A stretch of 64,000 bases of DNA from Falsiroseomonas bella (GCF_003173615.1 NZ_QGNA01000003.1:496001-560000); one strand, 5' to 3'. Shown: positions 1-12,908, counted from the stretch's first letter. Numbers and translations are program-made. Notes: generated by a model not told the origin, from the letters alone.

Positions 1-2
1 TG

Positions 3-347
3 TGGCCCGCCTTCACCGAGGAACAGCGCGCCGAGATCATGGCCAAGGGCGTGCTGGATCTGCCGAGCCAGTATGGCGAGCCGACACCCGTCACCCGCGC
101 GCTGATCGAGGATGGCCGCCGGCACAACGTGCTGGACGCGCCGATCCCCCTCGCCTGCCCCGTGCGCATCCTGCAGGGCATGCGCGACCCGGACGTGCCC
201 TGGCAGCACGCGCTGAAACTGGTGGACGCGATCGTGGGCGAGGATGTGCGCCTGCACCTGATCAAGGATGGCGACCACCGGCTGAGCCGGCCCGAGGACC
301 TCCGCCTGCTGGCCGAGACGCTTGACGCGCTGCGCGCTCAGCCCTGA
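3..347 (+). CDS. alpha/beta hydrolase, C-terminal part (5' end outside window)
   Basis: The frame is open from the first bases of the window and ends at TGA 345-347, so only about 114 C-terminal residues are present. They contain an alpha/beta-hydrolase ending: a strand reading CPVRILQGMRDPDVPW, which supplies the usual acidic residue loop, and later IKDGDHRLSRPEDL, where GDH fits the catalytic histidine near the C-terminus. The family covers esterases, thioesterases and dienelactone-hydrolase-like enzymes; the substrate cannot be told without the nucleophile elbow, which lies upstream. Its last 10 bases overlap the end of the convergent epimerase gene. Confidence 0.75.
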   Translation, partial: WPAFTEEQRAEIMAKGVLDLPSQYGEPTPVTRALIEDGRRHNVLDAPIPLACPVRILQGMRDPDVPWQHALKLVDAIVGEDVRLHLIKDGDHRLSRPEDLRLLAETLDALRAQP

Positions 348-1198
348 TCGCCGGCGGCGAGGATGGCGCGAAGCCCCTCGCGGTAGGTCGGGCAGCGCCA
401 GGCGATGCCGAGCGCCTGCTTCGTGATGACGTTCGCGACGCGGCGATTCTCCGTCCAGAACGAAAGCGCCATGGGCGACATGCGCTGCCGCGCCTCCTCG
501 AAGGGGATCGCGGGCGGGGGCGCGACGCCGAGCAGCCGCGCCGCCTCCTCCACCACCACGGCGCTCGGCGCGGGTTCGTCGTCCACCAGGTGCAGCACAC
601 GCTGCCCGTCCGGGCGCAACGCGGCGGCGACGACTGCGAGCGCGATGTCGTCGCGATGGATGCGGCTGAAGGCGTGGCCCGGCTTCACCACGCGCCGCGC
701 CACGCCGGCCCGCACTTCCTCGAGCGCACTGCGACCGGGGCCGTAGATGCCGCCGACCCGGAAGAGGTCGAGCGCCGCGCCGCGCGCCACCGCCACCGCG
801 CGCCAGGCCTGCTCGGCTTCCAGGCGGCGGACGGAGCGTGCCTGGCCCGGCGCCGGCGTCGTCGCCTCATCCACCCAGCCGCCGTCGCGGTCGCCATAGA
901 CGCCGGTGGTGGAGAGATAGCCGATCCAGCGCAGCGCCGGCGCCGCGGCGATCGCCTCCCCATGCGCCGCCAGCACCGGATCGCCGCCCTGCTCGGGCGC
1001 GGCGGTGACGATCAGATGCGTCGCCTGCCGCAGCGCCGCAGCGGCTTCCGCGAAGGCCACAAGCGCAACGCCCGCGGGCGGGCTCGCCGCCACCGGGTCG
1101 CGCGTCGTGCCCGTCACCACGAAGCCGTGCGCCACGGCCTCCGCAGCGATCGCCCTGCCCGCATAGCCGATCCCGGCCACCACCATCCGCGCTTCCAT
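338..1198 (-). CDS. SDR-family NAD(P)-dependent epimerase/dehydratase-like protein
   Basis: The 286-residue product begins with a Rossmann nucleotide-binding turn, VVAGIGYAGRAI (GxGxxG), followed by a basic patch TTRDP that suggests NADP preference. Later segments YLSTTGVYGD, FRVGGIYGPGRS and SRIHRDDIA are typical of extended or atypical SDRs of the YeeZ type. The classical Tyr-x3-Lys pair is not evident, so catalysis is uncertain. ATG 1196-1198 is preceded by a purine-rich GGGG; an internal ATG at 1186 is an alternative start. The gene is transcribed away from the TPR operon at 1293 and overlaps the hydrolase tail by 10 bases. Confidence 0.8.
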   Translation of the reverse strand: MEARMVVAGIGYAGRAIAAEAVAHGFVVTGTTRDPVAASPPAGVALVAFAEAAAALRQATHLIVTAAPEQGGDPVLAAHGEAIAAAPALRWIGYLSTTGVYGDRDGGWVDEATTPAPGQARSVRRLEAEQAWRAVAVARGAALDLFRVGGIYGPGRSALEEVRAGVARRVVKPGHAFSRIHRDDIALAVVAAALRPDGQRVLHLVDDEPAPSAVVVEEAARLLGVAPPPAIPFEEARQRMSPMALSFWTENRRVANVITKQALGIAWRCPTYREGLRAILAAGDQG

Positions 1199-1292
1199 CC
1201 CCTGCAGATGCGCCGCCTTCCGCCCGTCGTGAAGGGGCGGGAGACGCGTCGCGCTCTGGAAGCACGCCTGTGCGGGGGATAGATTGCCGCCG

Positions 1293-2132
1293 ATGCGTCC
1301 CAGGCCCCGTGCCCTGCTGCTCGGTGGCGCCGCCGCCGTCCTGATCGGCGCGGTGGCAGGCGCTGTCTGGCTGCGTTCCCCCTCCCCGCCCGGCCCGCCG
1401 CCGGAAGCGGCTGCGTCCGCGGCCGCGCCCCCGGAGCCCGCCGCCCCGGCGGCGACGAGCGAGTCGGAACGCTGCAACGCGCTTCTGCGCAGCGACCCGG
1501 ACGCGGCACGCGGCTTCGCCGCGCAATGGCGCAGCGCGCAGGGCGGGAGCGCGGCCGAGCAATGCGAGGCGCTGGCCATCCTGGCGCTTGGCGATCCCGC
1601 GCAGGCGGCGACGCGGCTGGAGGCGATCGCGGCCCGCGGCGCCGGCGACAGGCCGACCAAGGCAGCACTGTTCGCGCAGGCCGCGCAGGCCTGGCTGCTG
1701 GCCGGCGATGCCAACCGCGCCTATGGCGCGACGACCCTCGCCCTGACCCTGACGCCCGAGGATCTCGAACTGCTGGTGGACCGCGCCGTCGCTCTCGGTA
1801 CGCTCGGCCGCTACCGCGAGGCGCTGGAGGACCTCGACCGCGTGCTGTCGCTGGACCCGGACCGCGCCGAGGCGCTGGTTTTCCGCGCCGCCGCGCTACG
1901 CCAGCTGGACCGCCCCGACATGGCGCGGCGCGACCTGGACCGCGCGCTGGCGATCGAGCCCGACCACGTGGAGGGCCTGCTGGAGCGCGGCATCCTCCGT
2001 CAGCTCGCCGGCGACGAGGAGGGCGCGCGGCGGGACTGGGAACGCGTGGTGGCCATCGCGCCGGGCAGCGCCGCGGCCGACCTCGCCGCGCAGAACCTCG
2101 CGCTGAGCGAAGCCGGGCCGGCCCGGCGGTGA
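1293..2132 (+). CDS. membrane-anchored TPR-repeat protein
   Basis: The 279-residue protein has one N-terminal membrane segment (about residues 7-24, rich in Leu, Ala and Val), then a Pro/Ala-rich linker and a helical region. The second half carries at least three tetratricopeptide units, recognisable by repeats such as LGRYREALEDLDRVLSLDPD, RPDMARRDLDRALAIEPD and DEEGARRDWERVVAIAPG. TPRs mediate protein-protein contacts; the domain is predicted to face the periplasm. A TTG at 1284 lies closer to the GGGGGA ribosome-binding stretch at 1274-1279 and could be the true start. The stop overlaps the GTG of the lrgA-like gene, so the three genes form one operon. Confidence 0.8.
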   Translation: MRPRPRALLLGGAAAVLIGAVAGAVWLRSPSPPGPPPEAAASAAAPPEPAAPAATSESERCNALLRSDPDAARGFAAQWRSAQGGSAAEQCEALAILALGDPAQAATRLEAIAARGAGDRPTKAALFAQAAQAWLLAGDANRAYGATTLALTLTPEDLELLVDRAVALGTLGRYREALEDLDRVLSLDPDRAEALVFRAAALRQLDRPDMARRDLDRALAIEPDHVEGLLERGILRQLAGDEEGARRDWERVVAIAPGSAAADLAAQNLALSEAGPARR

Positions 2133-2476
2133 TCCCGGCGATCACGGCGCTGCTCGTGTGCCAGCTTCTGGGCGAGGTGGCGGCGCGCGCCTTCGCGCTG
2201 CCGGTCCCCGGCCCCGTGATCGGGATGGTGCTGCTGTTCCTCGCGCTGCTGCTGCGGCGGCGGGAGGTGCCGGCGGAGCTCGGCGCCACCGCCGATTCGC
2301 TGCTCGGCAATCTCGGCCTGCTCTTCGTGCCCGCGGGCGTCGGCGTGGTGCTGCACCTGCCGCTGCTGGCGCGCGACTGGGCACCGCTGTCCCTGGCGAT
2401 CCTCGCCGGCACGCTCTTCGCCATCGCGGCGACGGGGCGGCTGGCGCAATGGCTGCTGCGGCGCGGCGGCGGATGA
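2129..2476 (+). CDS. lrgA: CidA/LrgA-family membrane protein
   Basis: The 115-residue hydrophobic protein has about four membrane segments and the family signature PVPGPVIGMVLLFLAL near its start, followed by a charged RRREVPAEL turn and LGNLGLLFVPAGVGVV. CidA/LrgA proteins are holin-like and act with LrgB-type partners; in Bacillus and in plants related pairs export pyruvate or glycolate. The start is GTG 2129, which shares bases with the TGA of the TPR gene (GTGA). The stop overlaps the ATG of lrgB (ATGA), so translation is probably coupled. Confidence 0.85.
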   Translation: MIPAITALLVCQLLGEVAARAFALPVPGPVIGMVLLFLALLLRRREVPAELGATADSLLGNLGLLFVPAGVGVVLHLPLLARDWAPLSLAILAGTLFAIAATGRLAQWLLRRGGG

Positions 2477-3192
2477 ACGACCTTGCCGAGATCTGGGTCT
2501 ACCTGGCGCGGGAGCCGCTGGCCGCGCTCACCGCGACGCTGCTTGCCTGGCTGTTGGCGCTGCGCGTGCATCGCTGGTGCGGCGGCCATGCGCTGGCCAA
2601 TCCGGTGCTGATCGCGGTGGCGCTGCTCGCCGGCGGGCTGCTGGCGGCCGGCGTGGACTACCGCGACTACTTCGCCGGCGCACAATTCGTGCACTTCCTG
2701 CTCGGCCCCGCGACGGTGGCGCTCGCCGTGCCGCTCTACCGGCAGCTGGCGCTGGTGCGGCGCTCGGCGGCGGCGGCCATCGCCTCCGTCGTGCTGGGCG
2801 GCGCCTTCGCCTCGCTCGCCGGAATCGCCATCGCGCTCGCCCTCGGCGCGGCGCCGGAAGTCACGGCGAGCCTGGCGCCACGCTCCGTCACCACGCCCGT
2901 CGCGATGGGCATCGCCGAGCGGATCGGCGGCCTGCCTTCCCTGACCGCGGTGGTGGTGATCCTCGGCGGCATCACCGGCGCCGCGCTCGGCCCGCTCGTG
3001 CTGGACCTCATGCGGGTGAGGGACTGGCGCGCGCGGGGGCTCGCGATCGGGACGGCGGCGCATGGCATCGGCACGGCGCGGGCGCTGTCCGTGAATGCGA
3101 CGGCAGGCGCCTTCAGCGGGCTCGCGATGGGGCTGAACGCGCTGGCGACGGCGCTGCTGCTGCCGCTGCTCTGGGCGCTCTTCGCCGAATAG
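2473..3192 (+). CDS. lrgB: LrgB/CidB-family membrane protein
   Basis: The 239-residue product is almost wholly hydrophobic, with six to seven predicted membrane segments. It carries LrgB hallmarks: FAGAQFVHFLLGPATVALAVPLY, LAPRSVTTPVAMGIAE and GTAAHGIGTARAL. It is the standard partner of the LrgA-like protein encoded immediately upstream with a four-base ATGA overlap. Plant and bacterial homologues transport small carboxylates such as glycolate or pyruvate, so a metabolite-efflux role is at least as likely as one in lysis. It ends 5 bases before the convergent small secreted-protein gene. Confidence 0.88.
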   Translation: MNDLAEIWVYLAREPLAALTATLLAWLLALRVHRWCGGHALANPVLIAVALLAGGLLAAGVDYRDYFAGAQFVHFLLGPATVALAVPLYRQLALVRRSAAAAIASVVLGGAFASLAGIAIALALGAAPEVTASLAPRSVTTPVAMGIAERIGGLPSLTAVVVILGGITGAALGPLVLDLMRVRDWRARGLAIGTAAHGIGTARALSVNATAGAFSGLAMGLNALATALLLPLLWALFAE

Positions 3193-3196
3193 GCGG

Positions 3197-3526
3197 CTAC
3201 CGGGGCGGGCGGCTCATCTCCGGCGCGCCGCCAATCGGGGCATCCGGCTCGCGCGCGCCGGCGGTGGACCGGCCGAGGAAGCCCTGCGGCGTCGTGCCCG
3301 TGCTGCCAGGCTCCACGAGCCCGACCGCCGAGCCGTCGGTGCCGCGGTTGACCGCCTGCGCGCTGTCGGTCCGGGGCCGCTGGTCGGCGGGGCCGGCATC
3401 GGCGCCGATGGAGGCGGCGCGCCCCGGCGGCGGCCCGCCGGCCACGGGCGGTGTCACCTGCTGTGCGGCGGCCAGCGCGGGCAGCAGCAGCAGGGCGAGG
3501 GGAAGGCGGAGCGGCAGTCGGCTCAC
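3197..3526 (-). CDS. small predicted secreted protein of unknown function
   Basis: The 109-residue product starts with a clear Sec signal peptide: MSRLPLR, a Leu-rich core, and cleavage near ALAAAQQ. The mature part is Pro/Gly/Ala-rich and low in complexity, with no domain that I recognise. The start is GTG at 3524-3526, with CCGGAG about 8 bases upstream on the minus strand; no in-frame ATG lies nearby. Strong codon bias and the signal peptide argue that it is real. It is convergent with lrgB and lies 57 bases downstream of the GST gene on the same strand. Confidence 0.55.
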   Translation of the reverse strand: MSRLPLRLPLALLLLPALAAAQQVTPPVAGGPPPGRAASIGADAGPADQRPRTDSAQAVNRGTDGSAVGLVEPGSTGTTPQGFLGRSTAGAREPDAPIGGAPEMSRPPR

Positions 3527-3582
3527 ACGGGCATCTCCGGACGTTCCTCGCCGGAACGCCGGGGCACATCCGTGGTTGCGGA

Positions 3583-4251
3583 TCAGAAATCCAGGTCGTC
3601 GTAATGCGCGGGGGGCGCCAGGTCCGGCAGGCGGTCCGCGAGGATGGCGCGGAAGGCGGGACGCGACTTGATGCGCGCATACCAGTCCTTGGCGCCGTCA
3701 TTCAGCGACCAGTCCACGTCGCCGATGTAGTCGAGCGCGGAGAGATGCGCCGCCGCGGCGAGATCCGCGAGGCTGAGGCTGCTGCCGCCGAGCCAGGCGC
3801 GCGTCTCGGCCAGCCAGCCGATGTAGTCGAGATGCGGCTTGAGGTTCGCATAGCCCGCGCGGATCGCGCCGGCATCCGGATTGCCGCGCCCGAGCAGGCG
3901 CTTCATCTGCCGCTCGTGCAGGAGGTTGCGCGTGACCTCGGACTGGAACTTGTGGTCGAACCAGGCGACGAGGCGCCGCACCTCCGCTCGCTCCGCCAGC
4001 GTGCGGCCGAGCAGCGGCAGGTCGGGATAGGCCTCGTCCAGGTACTCGCAGATCGCGTTCGAATCGGCAAGCACGAGGCCGTTCGCGTCCTGCAGCACCG
4101 GGACCGTGCAGGCAGGGTTCAGCGCCAGGAATTCCGGACGCCGGTCCCACACCCGCTCGAGCCTCAGGTCGAACGGAATGCGTTTCTCCGCCAGGGCGAG
4201 GCGGACCTTGCGGGAAAACGGCGACAGGGGAAGGTGGTAGAGGGTCCGCAT
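3583..4251 (-). CDS. glutathione S-transferase family protein, FzlA-like
   Basis: The 222-residue protein has an N-terminal thioredoxin-like domain (LPLSPFSRKVRLAL, with Ser-Pro-Phe at the active-site turn; LNPACTVPVLQD containing the conserved cis-proline; ADSNAICEYLDE) and an all-helical C-terminal domain. The start LYHLPLSPFSRKVRL, the WDRRPEFLALNP block and the acidic-aromatic C-terminus YDDLDF resemble alphaproteobacterial FzlA. FzlA is a GST-fold protein that binds FtsZ and supports constriction rather than detoxification. This assignment rests on remembered family features, and an ordinary GST is the alternative. The gene is monocistronic, downstream of gltB on the same strand. Confidence 0.7.
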   Translation of the reverse strand: MRTLYHLPLSPFSRKVRLALAEKRIPFDLRLERVWDRRPEFLALNPACTVPVLQDANGLVLADSNAICEYLDEAYPDLPLLGRTLAERAEVRRLVAWFDHKFQSEVTRNLLHERQMKRLLGRGNPDAGAIRAGYANLKPHLDYIGWLAETRAWLGGSSLSLADLAAAAHLSALDYIGDVDWSLNDGAKDWYARIKSRPAFRAILADRLPDLAPPAHYDDLDF

Positions 4252-4343
4252 CGGCCTCGCGCGACTCCGGTCACCATCCCTATGGCACGCGCGCGCCGCG
4301 CGGCCAACGGGTCGGCGACCGGATCAGGTCACGCCGCCGCGAC

Positions 4344-8882
<4,539 letters not shown>

Positions 8883-8887
8883 CGCGC

Positions 8888-10327
8888 TCACTCCGCGGCC
8901 ACGGCGAGGGGGCTCGCCTTCTGCTGCATGTAGAGGTCCATCTGCTCGGCCGCGTCGCGGCCGTCCCGGATGGCCCAGACGACGAGGGAGGCGCCGCGCA
9001 CGATGTCGCCCGCGGCGAAGACGCCGGGAAGCGCCGTCATCATCGTGCGGTGGTCCACCTTCAGCGTGCCCCAGCGCGTGACCGGCAGGTCCTTCTCGCC
9101 GAAGGCCGTCGGCAGGTCCTCCGGGTCGAAGCCGAGCGCCATGATGACGAGGTCCGCCGGCAGCTCGAAGCGGCTGTCCGGCATGGGCGTGACCTGCTGG
9201 CGGCCGGTGGCGTCGGGCAGGCCGAGATGCATCCGGTGTGCGATGACGCCTTTGACATGGCCCTCCCCGCGGAAGGCTTCCGGCGCGCCGAGCCATTCGA
9301 AGCGCACGCCCTCTTCCTCGGCGTTGTACACCTCGCGCATGGAGCCGGGCATGTTCGCCTTGTCGCGGCGGTAGAGGCAGGTGACGGAGGTCGCGCCCTG
9401 GCGCACCGCGGTGCGCACGCAATCCATCGCCGTGTCGCCGCCGCCGATCACCACCACATGCTTGCCCGTGGCGTCCAGCGCGCCGGAGGCGAAGGCCGGC
9501 ACGGCCTCCCCGAGCCCGACGCGGTTGGCGGCGGTGAGGTAGTCCAGCGCCGGCACGATGCCGTCGAGGCCGATGCCCGGCGCCGACATCTCGCGCGCCT
9601 TGTAGACGCCGGTGCCGATCAGCACGGAGTCGTGCCGCGCGCGCAGCTCCGCCAGCGAGACGTCCTGCCCGACCGCGGTGTTCAGGTGGAAGTGGATGCC
9701 GCCTTCCTCGTACTGCTTCCAGCGGCGCAGCACGACATCCTTCTCGAGCTTAAAGTTGGGGATGCCGTAGATCATCAGCCCGCCGACGCGGTCGTAGCGG
9801 TCATAGACATGCACCTGGTAGCCACGCACCCGTAGCCGCTCCGCCGCGGCAAGGCCGGCCGGGCCGGCGCCGACGATGCCGACACTCTGCGCCAGCTCGC
9901 GGCGCGGCTTCGGCGGCTTCACCCAGCCGCGCTCCCAGGCGGTGTCGGTGATGTATTTCTCCACCGACCCGATGGTGACGCTGCCGAATCCCTTCTCGAT
10001 GACGCAGTTGCCCTCGCAGAGGCGGTCCTGGGGGCAGATGCGGCCGCAGATCTCGGGGAAGGTGTTGGTGGCGGAGGCGACCTCGTAGGCTTCCTCGAGG
10101 CGGCCTTCGGCGGTCAGCTTCAGCCAGTCGGGGATGTTGTTGTTGAGCGGGCAATGCACCTGGCAGAAGGGCACGCCGCACTGGCTGCAGCGGCTGGCCT
10201 GGGCGGTGGCGGCCTGCGGCTCGAACTCCTTGTAGATCTCGCCGAAATCGGCGCGGCGCGTCTCCGCCGCCCGCTTCTCGGGCTGGCGCTGATCCAGGCG
10301 CACGAATTGCAGCATCCGTTCGGCCAT
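8888..10327 (-). CDS. gltD: glutamate synthase (NADPH) small subunit
   Basis: The 479-residue flavoprotein takes electrons from NADPH and passes them through FAD and 4Fe-4S clusters to GltB. The N-terminal Cys-rich region has CSQCGVPFCQVHCP and CGRICPQDRLCEGNC. The FAD site is GIVGAGPAGLAAAERL and the NADPH site is VVVIGGGDTAMDCVRTA. ATG 10325-10327 is chosen because AGGGAGGG lies about 10 bases upstream; an in-frame ATG at 10366 would add 13 atypical residues. It is the first gene of the gltD-gltB operon, followed after 5 bases by gltB. An imperfect inverted repeat lies 87-121 bases upstream. Confidence 0.97.
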   Translation of the reverse strand: MAERMLQFVRLDQRQPEKRAAETRRADFGEIYKEFEPQAATAQASRCSQCGVPFCQVHCPLNNNIPDWLKLTAEGRLEEAYEVASATNTFPEICGRICPQDRLCEGNCVIEKGFGSVTIGSVEKYITDTAWERGWVKPPKPRRELAQSVGIVGAGPAGLAAAERLRVRGYQVHVYDRYDRVGGLMIYGIPNFKLEKDVVLRRWKQYEEGGIHFHLNTAVGQDVSLAELRARHDSVLIGTGVYKAREMSAPGIGLDGIVPALDYLTAANRVGLGEAVPAFASGALDATGKHVVVIGGGDTAMDCVRTAVRQGATSVTCLYRRDKANMPGSMREVYNAEEEGVRFEWLGAPEAFRGEGHVKGVIAHRMHLGLPDATGRQQVTPMPDSRFELPADLVIMALGFDPEDLPTAFGEKDLPVTRWGTLKVDHRTMMTALPGVFAAGDIVRGASLVVWAIRDGRDAAEQMDLYMQQKASPLAVAAE

Positions 10328-10413
10328 GACGGCGAGACCCTCCCTGGGCGCTTTCAGCGCGCCCATCGGCGGCGGCCTCTACAGCAAGCCTCGCGGGGTT
10401 GCGAGTCCGATCT

Positions 10414-10448
10414 GGCCGATAAGGACAGTTTTTCTGTCGCATTCGGCC
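10414..10448. promoter_or_regulatory. imperfect inverted repeat upstream of gltD
   Basis: The gap 10328-10513 contains a nested inverted repeat. The outer arms are GGCCGAT (10414-10420) and ATTCGGCC (10441-10448). The inner arms are GACAG (10424-10428) and CTGTC (10434-10438), around a TTTTT centre. It lies between the gene at 10514 and gltD, both on the minus strand. It could end transcription of the first gene, act as an operator for gltDB, or form an mRNA hairpin. No T-run follows it on the minus strand, which weakens the terminator reading. Confidence 0.4.
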
Positions 10449-10513
10449 GAACCGGACCTGTTCAGCGTCGGAAGCGCACTCTCAGCGCGTTGTATAAGGT
10501 CCGATCCGGACCT

Positions 10514-11464
10514 TCACGCCACCTCGCGGCGACCGCCGCCCGGCCGGAACCGCTTCAGATAGCCCGGCACCACGCTCTCCACCGAGGTCGGCGCGATGCC
10601 GAGTTCCGCGAGCCCGGGCATGTCGGGCGCCACGACGTTGTCCCGCTCCAGCAGCAGAAGCTGGTCCTGGGTCAGCGGCGGCGTCGGCAGCCGCTGCAGA
10701 AGCCCGGCCTGGAAGCGCATCAGACCGGGCGGCATGTCCACCATCGGGCGGCGGCGCCGCGTCACCTCCAGGATGAAGCGCAGCACCTCCCGCATCGTCA
10801 TGACGCGCGGGCCGCCGAGTTCATAGGTCTTGCCGCGCGCCTCCGGCCGGGCGAGGGCGGCGCCCACCGCATCGGCCACGTCGCCCACATAGACCGGCTG
10901 GAAGCGCGTGCCGCCGCTCACCACCGGCATCACCGGCAGCCAGGCCATCCCCGCGAAGCGGTTGAAGAACCCGTCCTCCGGCCCGAAGACCACGGAGGGG
11001 CGCAGGATGGTCGCCGCCGGGAAGCCCGCGCGCACCCCCTCCTCGCCCTCGGCCTTGGTTTGCGCATAGAGGCTCGGCGAGGCGGCATCGGCGCCGATCG
11101 CCGAAAGATGCACGAAGGACTCCACGCCCGCGGCCGCGGCGGCCCGCGCCACGGCGCCCGGCGCCTCGCCCTGGATGCGCCGGAAATCGCCCGGCCGGCG
11201 CTCGAACAGGATGCCGACCAGGTTCACCACCACCTGGGCGCCCTCCACGGCGCGGGCGACCCCCGCCGCATCGGTGACCGGCGCGGCCAGCGGCACGATC
11301 TGGCCGACGCGCCCCTGGGTCTGCAGGAATCGCGCCCCGGCCGGGTCCCGCACCGCCACCCGGACGACGTAGTCCTGCTGGGCGAGGCGCTGGACGACGT
11401 AGCGGCCGATGAAGCCGGAGCCGCCGAACACCGTCGCCACCTTGCGCTCGAGCGCACCCCGCAT
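10514..11464 (-). CDS. complex I NDUFA9-subunit-family NAD(P)-binding protein
   Basis: The 316-residue atypical SDR has the nucleotide-binding motif VFGGSGFIGRYVVQRLA near the N-terminus (GxxGxxG) followed by RVAVRDP. It continues with VNLVGILFE, HLSAIGADAASPSLYAQTKAEGE (a Tyr-x3-Lys arrangement) and ILRPSVVFGPEDGFFNRFA. This is the bacterial relative of the NDUFA9 accessory subunit of respiratory complex I, common as a stand-alone gene in alphaproteobacteria. Its exact role there is not settled; quinone biosynthesis or complex I assembly are suggested. ATG 11462-11464 has GGGGAG 6 bases upstream. It is divergent from the CFA-synthase-like gene. Confidence 0.88.
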   Translation of the reverse strand: MRGALERKVATVFGGSGFIGRYVVQRLAQQDYVVRVAVRDPAGARFLQTQGRVGQIVPLAAPVTDAAGVARAVEGAQVVVNLVGILFERRPGDFRRIQGEAPGAVARAAAAAGVESFVHLSAIGADAASPSLYAQTKAEGEEGVRAGFPAATILRPSVVFGPEDGFFNRFAGMAWLPVMPVVSGGTRFQPVYVGDVADAVGAALARPEARGKTYELGGPRVMTMREVLRFILEVTRRRRPMVDMPPGLMRFQAGLLQRLPTPPLTQDQLLLLERDNVVAPDMPGLAELGIAPTSVESVVPGYLKRFRPGGGRREVA

Positions 11465-11589
11465 GGTCAACTCCCCAACCTTCGCGGGCCGGACCATATG
11501 AGCCCATACTGGACACGCCAAGCGGGCCCTTCGGGGTGGCCGCGCCCGCCGCATGCGGCCATACAGGGCCCGCATCTCGGAACGGGCCC

Positions 11590-12819
11590 ATGCGACTCCT
11601 CTCCAGCCTGCTGAACCGCTTCGTCCAGCGCGGCAGCCTGACCGTCACCGACCACGCCGGCGTGGCGCATCGCTTCGGCAGCGGGGCGGACGGGCCGAAC
11701 GTCGCCATCCGCCTGACCGACAAGAAGGTCGAGCACGAGATCTTCTTCAATCCCGAACTCAAGGCCGCCGAGGCCTATATGGACGGTCGCCTGGTGATGG
11801 AGGGCGGGCAGCGGGTCTTCGACCTTCTCTACCTGTTCTCGGTGAACCGCTCCGGCCTCGCGGCGCACCCGGTGCAGCAGGCGCTGCGCAAGGCCTGGCG
11901 CGCGGCGCGCCGCTGGCACCAGCGCAACCCACTCGGCCTGGCGGCGAAGAACATCCGCCACCACTACGACATCCCGCCGGAGTTCTACCGGACCTGGCTC
12001 GATCCCACGATGACCTATTCCTGCGCCTACTACCCGACGCCGGACGCCACGCTGCACGAGGCGCAGCTGGCCAAGCTGCGCCACATCGCGGCGAAGCTCA
12101 GGCTGGAGCCGGGGATGACGGTGGCCGAGATCGGCTCCGGCTGGGGCGCGCTCGGCACCTTCCTGGCGCGGAACTACGGGGTGAAGGTGGTCTCGGTCAC
12201 CCTCTCGCCCGAGCAATGCGCCATCGCGAAGCAGCGCGCGGTGGATGAGGGCGTGACGGATCTCGTGGAGTTCCGCGAGCTCGACTACCGCCTGCTGGAA
12301 GGCACCTATGACCGCGTCGTCTCCATTGCCATGATGGAGGCGATCGGCATCGACGAGTTCGACACGTATTTCCGGAAGATCAAGGCGCTGACCAAGCCGG
12401 GCGGATTCGCCCTCGTCCACTGCATCGGCCGCCAGTCGCCGCCCGGCACCACGGCGCCCTTCATCCGAAAGTACATCTTCCCCGGCGGCTACGTGCCGGC
12501 GATGTCGGAGGTCTTCGCCTCGCTCGAGCGCACCGGCACCTGGTGCGCCGACTGCGAGATGCTCCGCCTGCACTACTACTGGACCATCAAGCACTGGCGG
12601 GAGGCCTTCGACGCCGTGCGGGAGCAGGCGGTGGCCAAGATGGGCGAGCGCTTCTGCCGGATGTGGGATTTCTACCTGGCCAGCGTGGAGCTGGGCTTCC
12701 TGCACGGCTCCAACTTCGTCTTCCAGATCCTGATTTCCGAACGTCGCGACGACGTGCCGGTGATCCGCGACTACATCGTGGACGAAGAGCGGCGGCTGAA
12801 CGCGATCGGCGCGACATAA
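11590..12819 (+). CDS. cyclopropane-fatty-acyl-phospholipid synthase family methyltransferase
   Basis: The 409-residue protein belongs to the CFA synthase family, which methylenates the double bond of phospholipid acyl chains using S-adenosylmethionine. The SAM site is VAEIGSGWGALGTFLA, followed by VVSVTLSPEQCAIAKQRA; upstream HHYDIPPEFYRTWLDPTMTYSCAYY is the family signature. The N-terminal 100 residues form the lipid-binding region (VAIRLTDKKVEHEIFFNPEL). Length is normal. ATG 11590 follows a weak GGAACGGG. It shares a 125-bp divergent promoter region with the NDUFA9-like gene and is followed by a nested inverted repeat. Confidence 0.93.
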   Translation: MRLLSSLLNRFVQRGSLTVTDHAGVAHRFGSGADGPNVAIRLTDKKVEHEIFFNPELKAAEAYMDGRLVMEGGQRVFDLLYLFSVNRSGLAAHPVQQALRKAWRAARRWHQRNPLGLAAKNIRHHYDIPPEFYRTWLDPTMTYSCAYYPTPDATLHEAQLAKLRHIAAKLRLEPGMTVAEIGSGWGALGTFLARNYGVKVVSVTLSPEQCAIAKQRAVDEGVTDLVEFRELDYRLLEGTYDRVVSIAMMEAIGIDEFDTYFRKIKALTKPGGFALVHCIGRQSPPGTTAPFIRKYIFPGGYVPAMSEVFASLERTGTWCADCEMLRLHYYWTIKHWREAFDAVREQAVAKMGERFCRMWDFYLASVELGFLHGSNFVFQILISERRDDVPVIRDYIVDEERRLNAIGAT

Positions 12820-12834
12820 GGGGCCAAAGGGACA

Positions 12835-12900
12835 GGCCTGCGATTCACGTCTCCGGTGCTCGGCGCCGCGGGCGCCTCCGCCCTGCGACGATCGCAGGCC
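12835..12900 (+). terminator. nested inverted repeat after the CFA-synthase gene
   Basis: A perfect 10-bp inverted repeat, GGCCTGCGAT at 12835-12844 and ATCGCAGGCC at 12891-12900, encloses a second perfect one, GGCGCC at 12862-12867 and 12871-12876. It begins 15 bases after the methyltransferase stop and ends just before the likely tRNA promoter, so a transcription-end role is reasonable. However, the tail is C-rich with no T-run, and the outer loop is long, so the structure may be a processing or regulatory hairpin instead. Confidence 0.45.
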
Positions 12901-12908
12901 CCCCCCGC

